Below, one piece after another: positions 7,373 through 16,585 of a DNA stretch of 64,000 nt. The notes under the pieces are model-generated. The model did no database searches. It had not been told where the DNA came from and saw nothing but the letters and a program-made list of their open reading frames with translations. Position numbers and translations under genes: made by a program. Origin of the DNA: an uncultured Candidatus Saccharibacteria bacterium (GTDB lineage: Bacteria > Patescibacteriota > Saccharimonadia > Saccharimonadales > Saccharimonadaceae); assembly GCA_938045445.1 (NCBI GenBank), contig CALIMM010000006.1, positions 1 through 64,000 of the forward strand, written 5' to 3'. Numbering within the stretch: the stretch's first letter is position 1; the number at the start of each line of letters is the position of its first letter.

Positions 7373-8541
7373 AATTACCAAGCAAAAAACCCAAACGCAG
7401 CCGCTACGGCGCTCAGTCTACATCAACTGCCCCAGCCACTGGCCTGAAGGATCGCCTGGCAGCGCTCAAGCCGAAGCGGGGGGGCAAGAAAGCGGGCAAA
7501 TCTGCCAAAACAGAGGCGGGCGCAGCCAACCCCAACACTCCCAAGAAGTTCGAGCGCATCACCAACGAGACGGTAGCGGCGCACCGCGAAGAGATATTGG
7601 CTGGTGGACGCAAGTTCAAACATCCCGTCCAGGTGTCGCGCCGACGGGTGATTATCAATACGATCATTGTGGCCTTGGTAGCGGCCTTGCTGCTGGCGGC
7701 GGTGGCGTGGCAGCAGCTCTACATTGCCCAGAGCTCCAACAACCTCCTCTACCGCATGACGCAGATCTTTCCTGTGCCGGTGGCTAGTATTGATGGCGAG
7801 CTGGTGCGCTATAGCGACTACCTGGTGCAGTATCGGGGATCTAAGTATTATCTAGGCAAGTACGATGAGATTCGCATCGACAGTGATGATGGCCGCGAGC
7901 AGCTCAAGCACATCAAGCGTGAGTCGCTCAACCGGGCGCTGGTTGATACCTACGCCGCCAAGCTGGCACGCCAGCACAACATCACGGTGAGTGAGCAAGA
8001 CATTGATACCGTTATCGAGCAGCAGCGCAACACCGCTAATGGCAAGATTAGCCAAGAAACGTACGATGCATCGTCGCGCATGATGTATAACTGGTCGCCA
8101 TCGGATTATCGCCAGGCGGTGCGGCGCAGCATTGTGCGGGCTCGAGTAGCCTTTGCGGTTGATAAAACGGCCGATGAGCTGCAGCGCAAAGCCGCGGGGC
8201 TGGTGGCAAGCAGTAATGGTGAATTTGCCAAAATCGCGACCCAGCTTGGTGGTAGTGGCCGCAGCAAACCACAGGTGGGGGATTCTGGCTTGATCAACCT
8301 TGCTAGTAGCTACAACGGCCTCGCGGTGAGTGAGATCGCCAAGCTCGAGCCTGGCAAACCCTCTGGCGCTATCAAGAGCACAACAGACAGTGGCTACTAC
8401 TTCGTCAAAGTCAACGAAAAGAACGACAGCAAAATCCGCTTCACCTACCTCTACATCCCCCTCACTGAGCTCACCAAGCAAGTCGCCCAGCTCAAAAGCG
8501 ACGGCAAGGTACAAGAATACATCGACGTGCCGCAGAAGTAG
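7369..8541 (+). CDS. SurA/PrsA-like peptidylprolyl isomerase, membrane-anchored
   Basis: 390 aa. A basic cytoplasmic N-terminus of about 95 residues is followed by one membrane helix (about residues 96-118) and an extracytoplasmic part. That part has a SurA_N-like helical region (residues 130-270, with SLNRALVDTYAAKLARQHNITVSEQDID split over several helices) and a C-terminal parvulin-like domain (FAKIATQLGGS..., GDSGLINL..., SGYYFVKVNEK). It probably assists folding of secreted or surface proteins, in line with the pilus genes downstream. A hairpin with a U-run follows at 8563-8592. Confidence 0.75.
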   Translation: MKLPSKKPKRSRYGAQSTSTAPATGLKDRLAALKPKRGGKKAGKSAKTEAGAANPNTPKKFERITNETVAAHREEILAGGRKFKHPVQVSRRRVIINTIIVALVAALLLAAVAWQQLYIAQSSNNLLYRMTQIFPVPVASIDGELVRYSDYLVQYRGSKYYLGKYDEIRIDSDDGREQLKHIKRESLNRALVDTYAAKLARQHNITVSEQDIDTVIEQQRNTANGKISQETYDASSRMMYNWSPSDYRQAVRRSIVRARVAFAVDKTADELQRKAAGLVASSNGEFAKIATQLGGSGRSKPQVGDSGLINLASSYNGLAVSEIAKLEPGKPSGAIKSTTDSGYYFVKVNEKNDSKIRFTYLYIPLTELTKQVAQLKSDGKVQEYIDVPQK

Positions 8542-8562
8542 GGGATTATTGTATCCGATAGA

Positions 8563-8592
8563 GTATGAAAACCGGTCGTAAATGGCTGGTTT
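8563..8592 (+). terminator. Terminator after the SurA-like gene
   Basis: AAAACCGGT, a short loop, then GGCTGGTTTTT. Weak mismatched stem followed by T residues. Confidence 0.6.
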
Positions 8593-8866
8593 TTAGCTCT
8601 GGTGCTGGGAGGTGGAGCATAAGAAAAATCGTGCATTCAACCATCAATAAGCACCTATGATTTCTTAGCAGGAAATAGGCGAGAACACGCCGTTTTTGAT
8701 ACATTTTCCTCAGCAATCATGCCAAAAATACAGGCAATACAGCGCTGCTTTGCCTCTCTCCACACAGGCCCATCATCTCGTGCGAACAAAACCTAGACAA
8801 TGCTGCCATTCTACGCTATGATAGCAGTAACGTAAGCATATTCGTACATTGGTACAAAGGAGAAGT

Positions 8867-9325
8867 ATGAAACAACACCAAGCGAAGCAAGAAGGGTTTA
8901 CTATCATCGAGGTGATGCTGGTGCTAGCGATTGCCGCCTTGATATTCTTGATGGTCTTTGTGGCGCTGCCTGCCCTGCAGCGAGGCCAGCGCGACACAGC
9001 ACGCAAGAATGATGTGCAAAACATCGCTGCTGCCGTGACGCAATATACATCAAACAACCGTGGGAAGTTCCCCGACAGCAAGGGCCTCAAGGGCTACCTG
9101 GGCGACCTCTCGAACCTCGACAAAGAGAGCATAACCGTCCAAGACAACGCGGGCAATGGCACCGTAACGCCTTCCACCGAGAGCGCCATCGTCGTCAAGG
9201 GTGTGCGCTGCGACGCCACCAACGCTGATGGTGCGACCCTCAAGAAGGGTACATCCAAGCAATTTGTCGTCGTCACCAAGTTAGAGGCAGGCGGCAACGG
9301 CGTGGCATATTGCCTTGAGTCGTAG
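8867..9325 (+). CDS. Type IV pilin-like protein
   Basis: 153 aa starting at ATG 8867, preceded by AAAGGAG (8858-8864); an upstream TTG at 8849 is less likely. The N-terminus is a class III prepilin leader: short, charged, then EG/FTIIEVMLVLAIAALIF, with cleavage expected after Gly and a Glu at position 5 of the mature protein. The C-terminal globular part contains two Cys (GVRCDA and VAYCLES) that can form a disulphide loop. Length suits a major or abundant pilin. The prepilin peptidase follows at 9563. Confidence 0.85.
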   Translation: MKQHQAKQEGFTIIEVMLVLAIAALIFLMVFVALPALQRGQRDTARKNDVQNIAAAVTQYTSNNRGKFPDSKGLKGYLGDLSNLDKESITVQDNAGNGTVTPSTESAIVVKGVRCDATNADGATLKKGTSKQFVVVTKLEAGGNGVAYCLES

Positions 9326-9417
9326 TAGGGGCAAAAGACACACAAGAAGATGGCTGGTACTAAAGGAGTGCCAGCCTCTTTTTATGTATGGAGTACACGA
9401 ATTACCGAGTTGTGCTT

Positions 9418-9494
9418 GTGTAAGAAAATATTCTAGAAGGCTAGTGACCAAACGGTCAGGAGAATCTGGTGCATATTCTAGCCAGATGGCATGT
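9418..9494 (-). repeat. Family B hairpin, degenerate copy B5
   Basis: Carries GAAAATATTCTAGAAGGCTAG and, across a loop, CTAGCC, matching the inner part of the B consensus. The outer arms no longer pair well. It lies between the pilin and prepilin peptidase genes. Confidence 0.55.
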
Positions 9495-9562
9495 CTATAC
9501 GAGCCTCCAGTAGCGCGTGATGATGTAGCACGTTCTTGCAATCTTTGCTATACTAGTGAGGT

Positions 9563-10432
9563 ATGACGATCTTGATAGCAGGCGCACTGCTCCTCCTCGG
9601 TGTAGTGCTGGGTAGCTTTGCGGGCGCGCAAGTGTGGCGGGTGCGCGCGCGGCAACTGCGGACTGATAAGCAAACCGGCCACCCCTACGACAAACACGAA
9701 TGGCGCCAACTACGCGTCCTCTTGCAGGGTACAGTGCGAGACGACCGCTCGCGCTGCCTGCAGTGTGGGCATGTGCTGGCGTGGTATGATCTACTCCCAG
9801 TAGCGAGCTGGCTATCGACTGGTGGGCGCTGCCGCTATTGCCAGCAGTTCATTGGTTGGTTCGAGCTGGTGATGGAGCTGGTGCTAGGAGTTGGCTTGGC
9901 ACTGTCGTATCTGGTGTGGCCATGGGCATTGCCAGCCAGCAGCTTACTCTTTGCTGTGTGGGTGGTGGTGGCCTTGGTGCTGATGATCCTCGCGGCGTAT
10001 GACGCCAAGTGGCAGCTCCTGCCCGACCCGCTCAACTATGGTTTGATGGTATTGGGCGCACTCTTCGTGCTGGTGCGGGTGATGACGTTGCACGATATTG
10101 ACTTTGTATCGCTCACGGGGGCGGTGGCGCTGCTGGCGGGGTTGTATGGTGGGCTGTATGCCATTTCGCGCGGAGCGTGGATTGGCTTTGGTGATGTCAA
10201 GCTCTGCGTGGGCTTGGCGCTGCTGCTGGGTGATTGGCGCCTGGCCTTTATGACGCTGTTTTTCTCTAACATGCTGGGCTGCATCATCGTCCTGCCAGGC
10301 CTGGTGCGGGGCCAGCTCAATACGCGCTCGCAGGTGCCATTTGGGCCGCTACTCATCATTGGCTGTGTTATTTCGCTCTTGTTTGGTGGGCATATCTTGC
10401 GCGCGCTGGTGGCGCTGCCGCTGGGCTTTTGA
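9563..10432 (+). CDS. pilD: Prepilin peptidase / leader methylase
   Basis: 289 aa polytopic membrane protein. It has the four-Cys motif of bifunctional enzymes (CLQCGH near residue 73 and CRYC near 95), then about six further membrane helices. The two catalytic aspartates are in AAYDAKWQLLPD (near 154-165) and GFGDVK (near 213-218). It would cleave the leaders of the prepilins encoded at 8867, 11453, 12157 and 12746. A TATACT box ends 8 nt before the ATG, with GTGAGG in between. Confidence 0.92.
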   Translation: MTILIAGALLLLGVVLGSFAGAQVWRVRARQLRTDKQTGHPYDKHEWRQLRVLLQGTVRDDRSRCLQCGHVLAWYDLLPVASWLSTGGRCRYCQQFIGWFELVMELVLGVGLALSYLVWPWALPASSLLFAVWVVVALVLMILAAYDAKWQLLPDPLNYGLMVLGALFVLVRVMTLHDIDFVSLTGAVALLAGLYGGLYAISRGAWIGFGDVKLCVGLALLLGDWRLAFMTLFFSNMLGCIIVLPGLVRGQLNTRSQVPFGPLLIIGCVISLLFGGHILRALVALPLGF

Positions 10433-10480
10433 GGCCCAGGCTAGATAGATTTGCTCCTTCTTATAAACCTGATGTAATAC

Positions 10481-10510
10481 TTGACAATCCAGAGAGAGAG
10501 AGAGTACTAT
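10481..10510 (+). promoter_or_regulatory. Promoter with AG dinucleotide repeat in the spacer
   Basis: TTGACA at 10481-10486 and TACTAT at 10505-10510 are separated by 18 nt, of which the last 14 are (AG)7 at 10491-10504. Loss or gain of one AG unit would change the spacer to 16 or 20 nt, as in known phase-variable promoters of other bacteria. Upstream of the gene at 10542. Confidence 0.7.
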
Positions 10511-10541
10511 AGGCATCATAAACACCTAACTCCAAGGAGAT

Positions 10542-11297
10542 ATGATGCCACAATATGACCACCCACCTAGTGGTGAGACAAAACAAGAACCGTATAAGCC
10601 AGAGTTGCAAGACTTCCCAACGCCAAAGACCCAAGAGTTTAGGAAGGGAATACATGATGAGTATACTCGGCGAATGGAAGAGGCTGAACAAAAGATTAAA
10701 GCAGACCTTGCCAGAGAAGACAATGAACGTCGATGTGAGGATATCGTCGATGAAATACGGCGGATCGGCAGAGTGTTGGCAGAAAAAGGCTTTGGTAGCC
10801 GGTCTGAGGACAAGCATGTTGCCGTCACTAGCTATGCTGGCGGCGAGACTAGAGATTCGCGCGGGAACTTTGTGCAGTATGAGACAGCAGTTGTAGCGCG
10901 GGTTCTTCGTGAAGGTAGCCCTACTGGTGCTCTAAATCAATGGGCGACAGAGGATCAAATATTTAAGGGTAGTGAATGCAAAATCACTGATCCATACAAC
11001 GAAGAGCAGTATAAGAATGCACAGCAAGAAGGTATCAATATTAGCGTTGTAACTGGCCCAGCAGTCGAAGTGTATTCCGATCGACCACTAACAGAGGAAC
11101 GGAAGGATTACTACCGTGATTTTTACCCAGTAGGGACAGTACTGGTAACCTCTGCTGGCCGGTGTAATGACGAGGCAAAGGTGCTTCGTGTTGGTGGCAG
11201 GCTAGGTGATTCAACTAACCCAAAGGCATACGAGCTCGTCCTTGCTGCTATGCAAGATATTGAGAAAGGGCTGCCGGCTAGCAAAGAGACGCAGTAG
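10542..11297 (+). CDS. Hypothetical soluble protein within the pilus cluster
   Basis: 251 aa, ATG at 10542 after AAGGAGA (10534-10540). The second ATG at 10545 is also possible. The N-terminal 60 residues are charged and probably helical (EFRKGIHDEYTRRMEEAEQK). The rest is mixed alpha/beta with no signal peptide or membrane span. It is flanked by pilD and minor pilin genes but has its own promoter carrying an AG repeat, so expression may switch on and off. No family recognised. Confidence 0.7.
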   Translation: MMPQYDHPPSGETKQEPYKPELQDFPTPKTQEFRKGIHDEYTRRMEEAEQKIKADLAREDNERRCEDIVDEIRRIGRVLAEKGFGSRSEDKHVAVTSYAGGETRDSRGNFVQYETAVVARVLREGSPTGALNQWATEDQIFKGSECKITDPYNEEQYKNAQQEGINISVVTGPAVEVYSDRPLTEERKDYYRDFYPVGTVLVTSAGRCNDEAKVLRVGGRLGDSTNPKAYELVLAAMQDIEKGLPASKETQ

Positions 11298-11452
11298 GCA
11301 ATAAAACCCTTTGAAGTGAGCCAAGCAAAGACCAGCCCAGGAGTGGCTGGTTTTTGCGCTCTATACCTAAGCTGTGCAGGGGTATTATCTCTCCCCAGAA
11401 TCGCCTCATCGCCCTGTGCTGCTAATGCTGCTTGTGCTATACTAGAGAGGTT

Positions 11453-12163
11453 ATGAGTATGCCAGTGAAGCCAGGGTTCACCATTATTGAGATGATGCTG
11501 TTTTTGGCGGTGAGTGGGGCAATGGCAGCCGGGATTATGGTGGGTGTGGGCGCGACGGTCAATGCCCAGCGCTACCGCGATGCCACCCATTCGCTGGTGA
11601 GTTTCTTCCAGGGGGAGTACGACCGGGTGGTGAATGTCCAGAACGATCACGACCGCAACCTTGGCTGCAGCACTAGCGGCATTAGCCAAAGTATTACCCC
11701 GCAGGTGCCCGGCACGAGTGAGTGCACCATCATTGGGCGGTTCATTATCACTGGCCGTGATGGCCGAAGCCTCATCGCACGGACGATCTATGCCACGCGC
11801 GATGGCTCGACTGCAGCAACGGATTATGAGGCGCTGACTCGCTCGGGGCTTGTCCAGTCAGACACCGCCAGCCAAACGACTACGTATGAGCTAGCGTGGG
11901 AGACGGCGCTGCGGCAGGGCGCGCGCCACTCGTATTTGATCGTGCGCTCGCCCTCCAGTGGTGCCATCAAGACCTACATCGGCAACACAGACAACCCGAT
12001 GACCGTCCTCTCGCCTGATAACGACGCCCAAAAAGGCGACACCAACCTCTGTATCGACCCCGATGGCTTGGTCTTTACTGGCATTAGCGGAGCGGTGATT
12101 GCCCGGGGTGGCAGCTCGGCCAGTAGTGTGAAGCTGATCGGTGGAGGAATAGGCCAATGCTAG
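11453..12163 (+). CDS. Prepilin-like protein (minor pilin, FimT/GspH-like)
   Basis: 236 aa, start at ATG 11453 (a second ATG at 11459 is possible). The leader is MSMPVKPG/FTIIEMMLFLAVSG with the pilin hydrophobic helix after the cleavage site. The body is large for a pilin and contains scattered Cys. TATACT ends 9 nt before the start codon. It overlaps the next gene by 7 nt, and the run 11453-14642 is one operon of minor pilins. Confidence 0.82.
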   Translation: MSMPVKPGFTIIEMMLFLAVSGAMAAGIMVGVGATVNAQRYRDATHSLVSFFQGEYDRVVNVQNDHDRNLGCSTSGISQSITPQVPGTSECTIIGRFIITGRDGRSLIARTIYATRDGSTAATDYEALTRSGLVQSDTASQTTTYELAWETALRQGARHSYLIVRSPSSGAIKTYIGNTDNPMTVLSPDNDAQKGDTNLCIDPDGLVFTGISGAVIARGGSSASSVKLIGGGIGQC

Positions 12164-12759
12164 GGCATCGCCACGAGCGGGGTGATACGATCATCGAGGT
12201 GATGTTTGCCTTCGTGCTCTTTAGTATGGTGATTGTGGGGGCGTTTATGATTATGAACCAAGGCATGGCGCTGGCGCAGCGCTCGCTGGAGGTAACGCAG
12301 GTGCGGCAGCAGATCGACTCGCAGGTGCTACTGATTCGGACTGCTCAGCAGGCCGTCAACCAGCAGCTGTGGGAGACCATCAAAGGCAAGGTGGGCACGA
12401 CCACGCCCATTACGCTGAGCGAGCTCGCTGAGAGCAACTGCCGCCTTTCGCCGGATACATTGCGGGGGCGCGGCGCATTCTTTGTTGCGCCGCGGGCCGA
12501 TGCTGCCACGGGCAAGCAGGTCATCCGCCTCTTCGAGCCGACCAACGCGAGCTACCAGCCCGAGCCCACGACCTACAGCAAGGTAGACTTTGGCAACGAT
12601 CCGCGGGCGCAGGGGCTCTTCGTCCAGATTGTCAAGGCGGAGGGTGCCAATGCCAACCTTGCCTATGATGTGTATGTCTCTGCCTGCTGGCCGACTGTAG
12701 CGAGTGATAAGCCAATGACGATTGGCACCGTAACGAGGTTATACGATGTGGCGCGCTAA
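12157..12759 (+). CDS. Prepilin-like protein (minor pilin, GspI/PilV-like)
   Basis: 200 aa. Leader RHERG/DTIIEVMFAFVLFSMVIVGAF: Gly before the cleavage site and Glu5 are present, but the +1 residue is Asp rather than Phe, which is unusual. GGAGGAAT precedes the ATG. The start lies within the end of the previous gene and the stop within the start of the next, so translation is probably coupled. Likely a minor pilin of the priming complex. Confidence 0.8.
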   Translation: MLGHRHERGDTIIEVMFAFVLFSMVIVGAFMIMNQGMALAQRSLEVTQVRQQIDSQVLLIRTAQQAVNQQLWETIKGKVGTTTPITLSELAESNCRLSPDTLRGRGAFFVAPRADAATGKQVIRLFEPTNASYQPEPTTYSKVDFGNDPRAQGLFVQIVKAEGANANLAYDVYVSACWPTVASDKPMTIGTVTRLYDVAR

Positions 12760-13480
12760 CAGAGGTAAAACACAGGGAGAGAAGCCGCGGCAGACTGTAC
12801 AGCGCAAAGAGTCAGGCTTTACCCTCATCGAGCTGCTGCTGGCGATGAGCTTCCTCTCAGTGCTGCTTATTGCCATTACGACCTCCACGCTGCAGATTAT
12901 TGGCCTGTATACGAAGGGGGTGACGCTCAAGTCGATCAACCTCGCGGGGCGCGATGTGGCCGATTCCTTCCGGCGCGATGCCTTGGCCTCGGCAGATGGG
13001 ATCCGCTATGTGTCGCCAGACAAAGGCGGTGGGTTGGGGCGCCTGTGCTTTGGCACGATGTCGTATGTGTGGAGCCCAGCCGCCAAGCTACAGCAAGGCA
13101 GTGCCGTCCGCTACCAAAACGACACACGCCAGGGTGATGTGCGCGGCGATATGATTGTCCTAGCCCGTGTGGCTGATGCTGGTGCACAGTATTGCAACCC
13201 AACGGCTCGTGGCACGTACTCGACCGATGTATTTCTTAGCAAAGCAACGGAGCTGCTGGGCTCGCGCGAGGGGGATTTGGCGCTGCGCGATTTGCAGATC
13301 AATCCTGTTATCGAATCGACCGAGGGCACGCACACCATCTATCGCCTCCGCTTCGTCATTGGGACGAACCAGCAAGATACGATCAACACTGCCAACCAGA
13401 CCTGCAAGCCGCCCACGAACGACAGTGCTAATTACAACTTCTGCGCCATTAATATTTTTGAGACATTGATACAGGGGTAG
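12746..13480 (+). CDS. Prepilin-like protein (minor pilin, GspJ/PilW-like)
   Basis: 244 aa. A longer basic leader of about 26 residues ends ESG/FTLIELLLAMSFLSVLLIAITT, the canonical prepilin signature. The globular part contains four Cys. Its order after GspH- and GspI-like pilins follows the usual H-I-J arrangement of pseudopilin operons. Confidence 0.85.
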   Translation: MWRANRGKTQGEKPRQTVQRKESGFTLIELLLAMSFLSVLLIAITTSTLQIIGLYTKGVTLKSINLAGRDVADSFRRDALASADGIRYVSPDKGGGLGRLCFGTMSYVWSPAAKLQQGSAVRYQNDTRQGDVRGDMIVLARVADAGAQYCNPTARGTYSTDVFLSKATELLGSREGDLALRDLQINPVIESTEGTHTIYRLRFVIGTNQQDTINTANQTCKPPTNDSANYNFCAINIFETLIQG

Positions 13481-13481
13481 G

Positions 13482-14642
13482 ATGATGAGGTGGATACAAC
13501 AGCAGAGCAATAAGCAGCGGCAGGCCGGCATGGTGTCGCTCTTTGTGGTGATGTTCTCGACTGTGTTGATTGCAGTGGTGACAGTGAGCTTCATCCGCTT
13601 AATGGTGCAGGAGCAGCAGCGCGCCAGCAACAACGACCTCTCGCAGAGTGCCTACGACTCAGCGGTCGCTGGAGTGGAGGATGGCAAGCGCGTCATTCGT
13701 GCGGCGCTCAAGGGTAATGAGCGGGCTCGCCGCGCCATTGAGCAGCAGCGTTGCAACACCGTGGCAGCAGCTGGTGTGGTGTCGTCCGTCAGTGGTGAGA
13801 CGACCATTAAGACCAGTAGCGGCAGCAGCACACTCAACCAAGCCTACACCTGCGTCAAGATCGAGGCCAAGACTGAAGACGTCAAGCTTGACCTTGCAGA
13901 AGGGGAGTCGACTGTCATTCCGTTGGTTGGCGCAGATGCCTTTGATAGTGTGCAGATCGAGTGGATGCGCAAGAGAAACAGCGACAACGAAGTTGCCTCC
14001 ATCGAGACACCAACCTCTGGCGACCTCCGCTCATTGCCGCGCAAAGACCAGTGGAGCCCTAACGCTCCAGCTCTCATCCGGGCCCAGGCTGTCTTGCCCA
14101 CCAAGACAAGTGTCAGCCTGAGCGAGCTCGACAGCGCCCAAGTCTCGACCAACTTCTTGCGCCCCAGCATCATCACCGACAATGCCAACCCACTCACCAT
14201 CCAGCGCCCCGGCCTGCGCGCCAATAGCGATAGTGGTGCTCAGACGACCGTCAACGCCGTGCCGTGCTCCAACGCGCGCTACACTGGTGGTGGCTATGCT
14301 TGCCAAGCCGTCCTCCAGATGGCCGGCGGTGAGTCTGTACCAGCTGGCTCGCGTGTGGCGTTCTTGCGCGTAACCAGCCTGTACAAAGCCTCAGCAGTCA
14401 AGATCTCGCTCAAACGGGCAAGCAGCGTGACGAAGTTCGATACCGTCCAGCCCGAAATCGACTCCACCGGCCGGGCAGACACCATCTTCCGCCGCATCAA
14501 AAGCCGTGTCAATGTCGGCTTCAATACCAATGGTAGCTTCACCTTCCCGGAGCAAGGCGTCGACATCACTGGCAGTCTCTGCAAGAACTTCTATGTCACC
14601 AACGATGAAGCAGGGCCACTGGGTACATCGTGTAATCCGTAG
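13482..14642 (+). CDS. PilX-like pilus-associated protein
   Basis: 386 aa; SD-like GGGGTAGG, then ATGATG. One N-terminal membrane helix (QAGMVSLFVVMFSTVLIAVV), preceded by a Gln/Arg-rich segment, resembles the N-terminal module of PilX-type minor pilins that lack a classical leader peptidase site. The exterior domain is Ser/Thr-rich with several Cys. It closes the minor pilin operon and is followed by a hairpin at 14662-14700. Confidence 0.7.
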   Translation: MMRWIQQQSNKQRQAGMVSLFVVMFSTVLIAVVTVSFIRLMVQEQQRASNNDLSQSAYDSAVAGVEDGKRVIRAALKGNERARRAIEQQRCNTVAAAGVVSSVSGETTIKTSSGSSTLNQAYTCVKIEAKTEDVKLDLAEGESTVIPLVGADAFDSVQIEWMRKRNSDNEVASIETPTSGDLRSLPRKDQWSPNAPALIRAQAVLPTKTSVSLSELDSAQVSTNFLRPSIITDNANPLTIQRPGLRANSDSGAQTTVNAVPCSNARYTGGGYACQAVLQMAGGESVPAGSRVAFLRVTSLYKASAVKISLKRASSVTKFDTVQPEIDSTGRADTIFRRIKSRVNVGFNTNGSFTFPEQGVDITGSLCKNFYVTNDEAGPLGTSCNP

Positions 14643-14661
14643 GAATGAGAATCTAAAATAG

Positions 14662-14700
14662 ATAGGTCGCTATTATTTAGAATAGCGACCTATATTTATG
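14662..14700 (+). terminator. Terminator after the minor pilin operon
   Basis: ATAGGTCGCTATT and its complement AATAGCGACCTAT around a short loop, followed by a short T-rich run. It could serve both strands. Confidence 0.7.
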
Positions 14701-14719
14701 TGTAAGAAGGGGATGTTAT

Positions 14720-15337
14720 TTACGGCGCATCTGGCCCAAAGTACTCGAAGTAGGCATTTTCTGCGTCGGTTATATCCTTCATTGCTGGAGACTCTATTGT
14801 GACGCTTACGTTATAACGGATGTCTGTATTATCATAAACTGTCTTGTCAATGAACCTGCCTATGGAGACATACGCCTTTGAAGGAAGGTACCAATAATGG
14901 TGTAGTATTGTATCATCCGAATCGTCCCTACCTCTACCAAATTTTGATTGCATAGACTTCACGCACGCAGAATATAGGTCATCAAGCTTATGTGCAAATT
15001 CTTTCTCCAATTTGCTAGGAATCTTAGTTGTTAATGGTATCGTTATAGAGCTAAAATATTCCGTTCTGTGATCGAAGAGAATGGATCCATCTCGCTCGCT
15101 ACCAACTTGCACTGTGCTGACAAATCCTCTGCCTTCAGGACCAAGACGCCACCCCAATGAATCTCGCAGTTCGAATGCCTGTTGTTTGGTCATCGGCCAG
15201 TCATGGTCCGCCCAAGCGAGGATTACTCTCATTGCTTCTTTGTGGTCAAACATTCTGATTACACTACCATCCGAGCCCCTGTGCTCAGTTGCTCGCGAAG
15301 GCTGGATGTTGTTACTTGGTGATGACATATTATTCAT
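14720..15337 (-). CDS. Hypothetical protein
   Basis: 205 aa, starting MNNMSSPSNN at 15337 after the Shine-Dalgarno GAAAGGAAA. The frame is open further upstream, but that part is antisense to xer coding sequence. The product contains a FELRDSLGWRLG segment and an aromatic YWYLPSKAYVSIG stretch, with no membrane span. It follows xer closely on the same strand (19 nt between genes), so co-transcription is likely. Family not recognised. Confidence 0.65.
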   Translation of the reverse strand: MNNMSSPSNNIQPSRATEHRGSDGSVIRMFDHKEAMRVILAWADHDWPMTKQQAFELRDSLGWRLGPEGRGFVSTVQVGSERDGSILFDHRTEYFSSITIPLTTKIPSKLEKEFAHKLDDLYSACVKSMQSKFGRGRDDSDDTILHHYWYLPSKAYVSIGRFIDKTVYDNTDIRYNVSVTIESPAMKDITDAENAYFEYFGPDAP

Positions 15338-15356
15338 AGTTTCCTTTCTAGGGTTC

Positions 15357-16298
15357 CTACCCCTGTTCTCTCCCGCTATGGAACTGCTCGAAGATGTCGC
15401 GCAGGTGTTGGTCGGTGACGTGGGTGTAGACTTGTGTGGTGCTGATGTTGCTGTGGCCCAGCATGCTCTGGACACTGCGTAGGTCGGCGCCATTCATCAA
15501 TAGGTCGGTGGCGAAGCTGTGGCGCATAGTGTGGGGGCTGACGTGCTTGGTGATGCCAGCGAGGCGGGCATATTTGCCAATCATCGATTGCACACTGCGC
15601 GTCGTGAGGCGGCGGAAGTCGCCACTGGTGTTTGTGGCACCGTGGTTGCGGCTATAGCTGATGAAAAGCGGGTCGAGCGAATCATGCCGGGCGCTGAGGT
15701 AGGTCTCGATCTGCTCAGCAGCACGGCTACTAACGAAGACCGGCCGGTCTTTTTGGCCCTTACCACGTACCATGAACTCGCGGCGCTTGAGGTTGATGTG
15801 GTCGCGATTGAGATTAACCAGCTCCGAGACGCGCAGACCACTGGAGAAGAGCAGCTCGATGATGGCTTTGTCGCGCAAGTTGGCTTCTTTGCCATCGCTT
15901 GGCACGGCATCAATCATCCGCTCCACTTCGTCATAATGCAGAAAGGTGACTTGCCGCTTGTGCGTCTTGGGGAGCTCGATCTTGCTCGGTGAGAGGCTGG
16001 CGATGTCGCGCTTGGAGAGGTAGTTGAGAAAGCCGCGCAGCGCGATGAGGTGGTAGCTCTGGGTGAGCATGCCCAGCTCCTCACCATAGACGCTTTGGTA
16101 GCGATTGAGCCAGAGGCGGTAGCGCCGCACCAACTCGGGCGTGATCTGATCGACCGTTAGCTCGGCGCCAGCAAACTCAACGAAGCGCTCGAGGTAGTGC
16201 TTGTAGTTCTCCGCTGTCTTGGACGATCGGCCGCGCTCCACCTCCATGTATTCGATGAAGTCAATGATCAAATCTTGCATATAATAGTGCTGTGCCAT
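15357..16298 (-). CDS. xerA: Tyrosine recombinase, Xer type
   Basis: 313 aa. N-terminal SAM-like core-binding domain (residues 5-95), then a catalytic domain with R in SSGLRVSELVNL, H-x-x-R in HTMRHSFATD, H in LGHSNISTTQ and the nucleophile Tyr in VYTHV. It should resolve chromosome dimers at dif; genomes with a single Xer use it as a homodimer (XerA/XerH logic). TATACT ends 7 nt before the ATG, suggesting a leaderless mRNA. The symbol follows the single-Xer assumption and could equally be xerC or xerD. Confidence 0.85.
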   Translation of the reverse strand: MAQHYYMQDLIIDFIEYMEVERGRSSKTAENYKHYLERFVEFAGAELTVDQITPELVRRYRLWLNRYQSVYGEELGMLTQSYHLIALRGFLNYLSKRDIASLSPSKIELPKTHKRQVTFLHYDEVERMIDAVPSDGKEANLRDKAIIELLFSSGLRVSELVNLNRDHINLKRREFMVRGKGQKDRPVFVSSRAAEQIETYLSARHDSLDPLFISYSRNHGATNTSGDFRRLTTRSVQSMIGKYARLAGITKHVSPHTMRHSFATDLLMNGADLRSVQSMLGHSNISTTQVYTHVTDQHLRDIFEQFHSGREQG

Positions 16299-16396
16299 TT
16301 GCCATAGTATACCACAATATATAGATGGAGAGGTAGAGCATCAGGTGTCGGCAGGGTTATCGTATCTAACTATATGGTTGTTTTGTTAGCTAGCGT

Positions 16397-16499
16397 CGTA
16401 GCTTACTGGACCGAAAATGTTCCGGCCAGATTATATGATAGAGCATACCCGCATACGGTATTGCTGGCCTCCAGATATTTTCTTGTCCAGTAAGCTACG
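16397..16499 (+). repeat. Dispersed long hairpin, family B, copy B2
   Basis: 103 bp. Outer arms CGTAGCTTACTGGAC and GTCCAGTAAGCTACG are perfect complements yet unrelated to the outer arms of B1. Inside is the shared core CCGAAAATGTTCCGGCCAGA and CTGGCC...ATATTTTCTTG. It lies between xer and ndk. Confidence 0.85.
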
Positions 16500-16585
16500 G
16501 TGCGATGCACAGTTCTAGCACTTTCCATTTTCGCGATCACTCACAATACGCTATAATACAAGCAAACCTAACAATAAGGAGCTTT

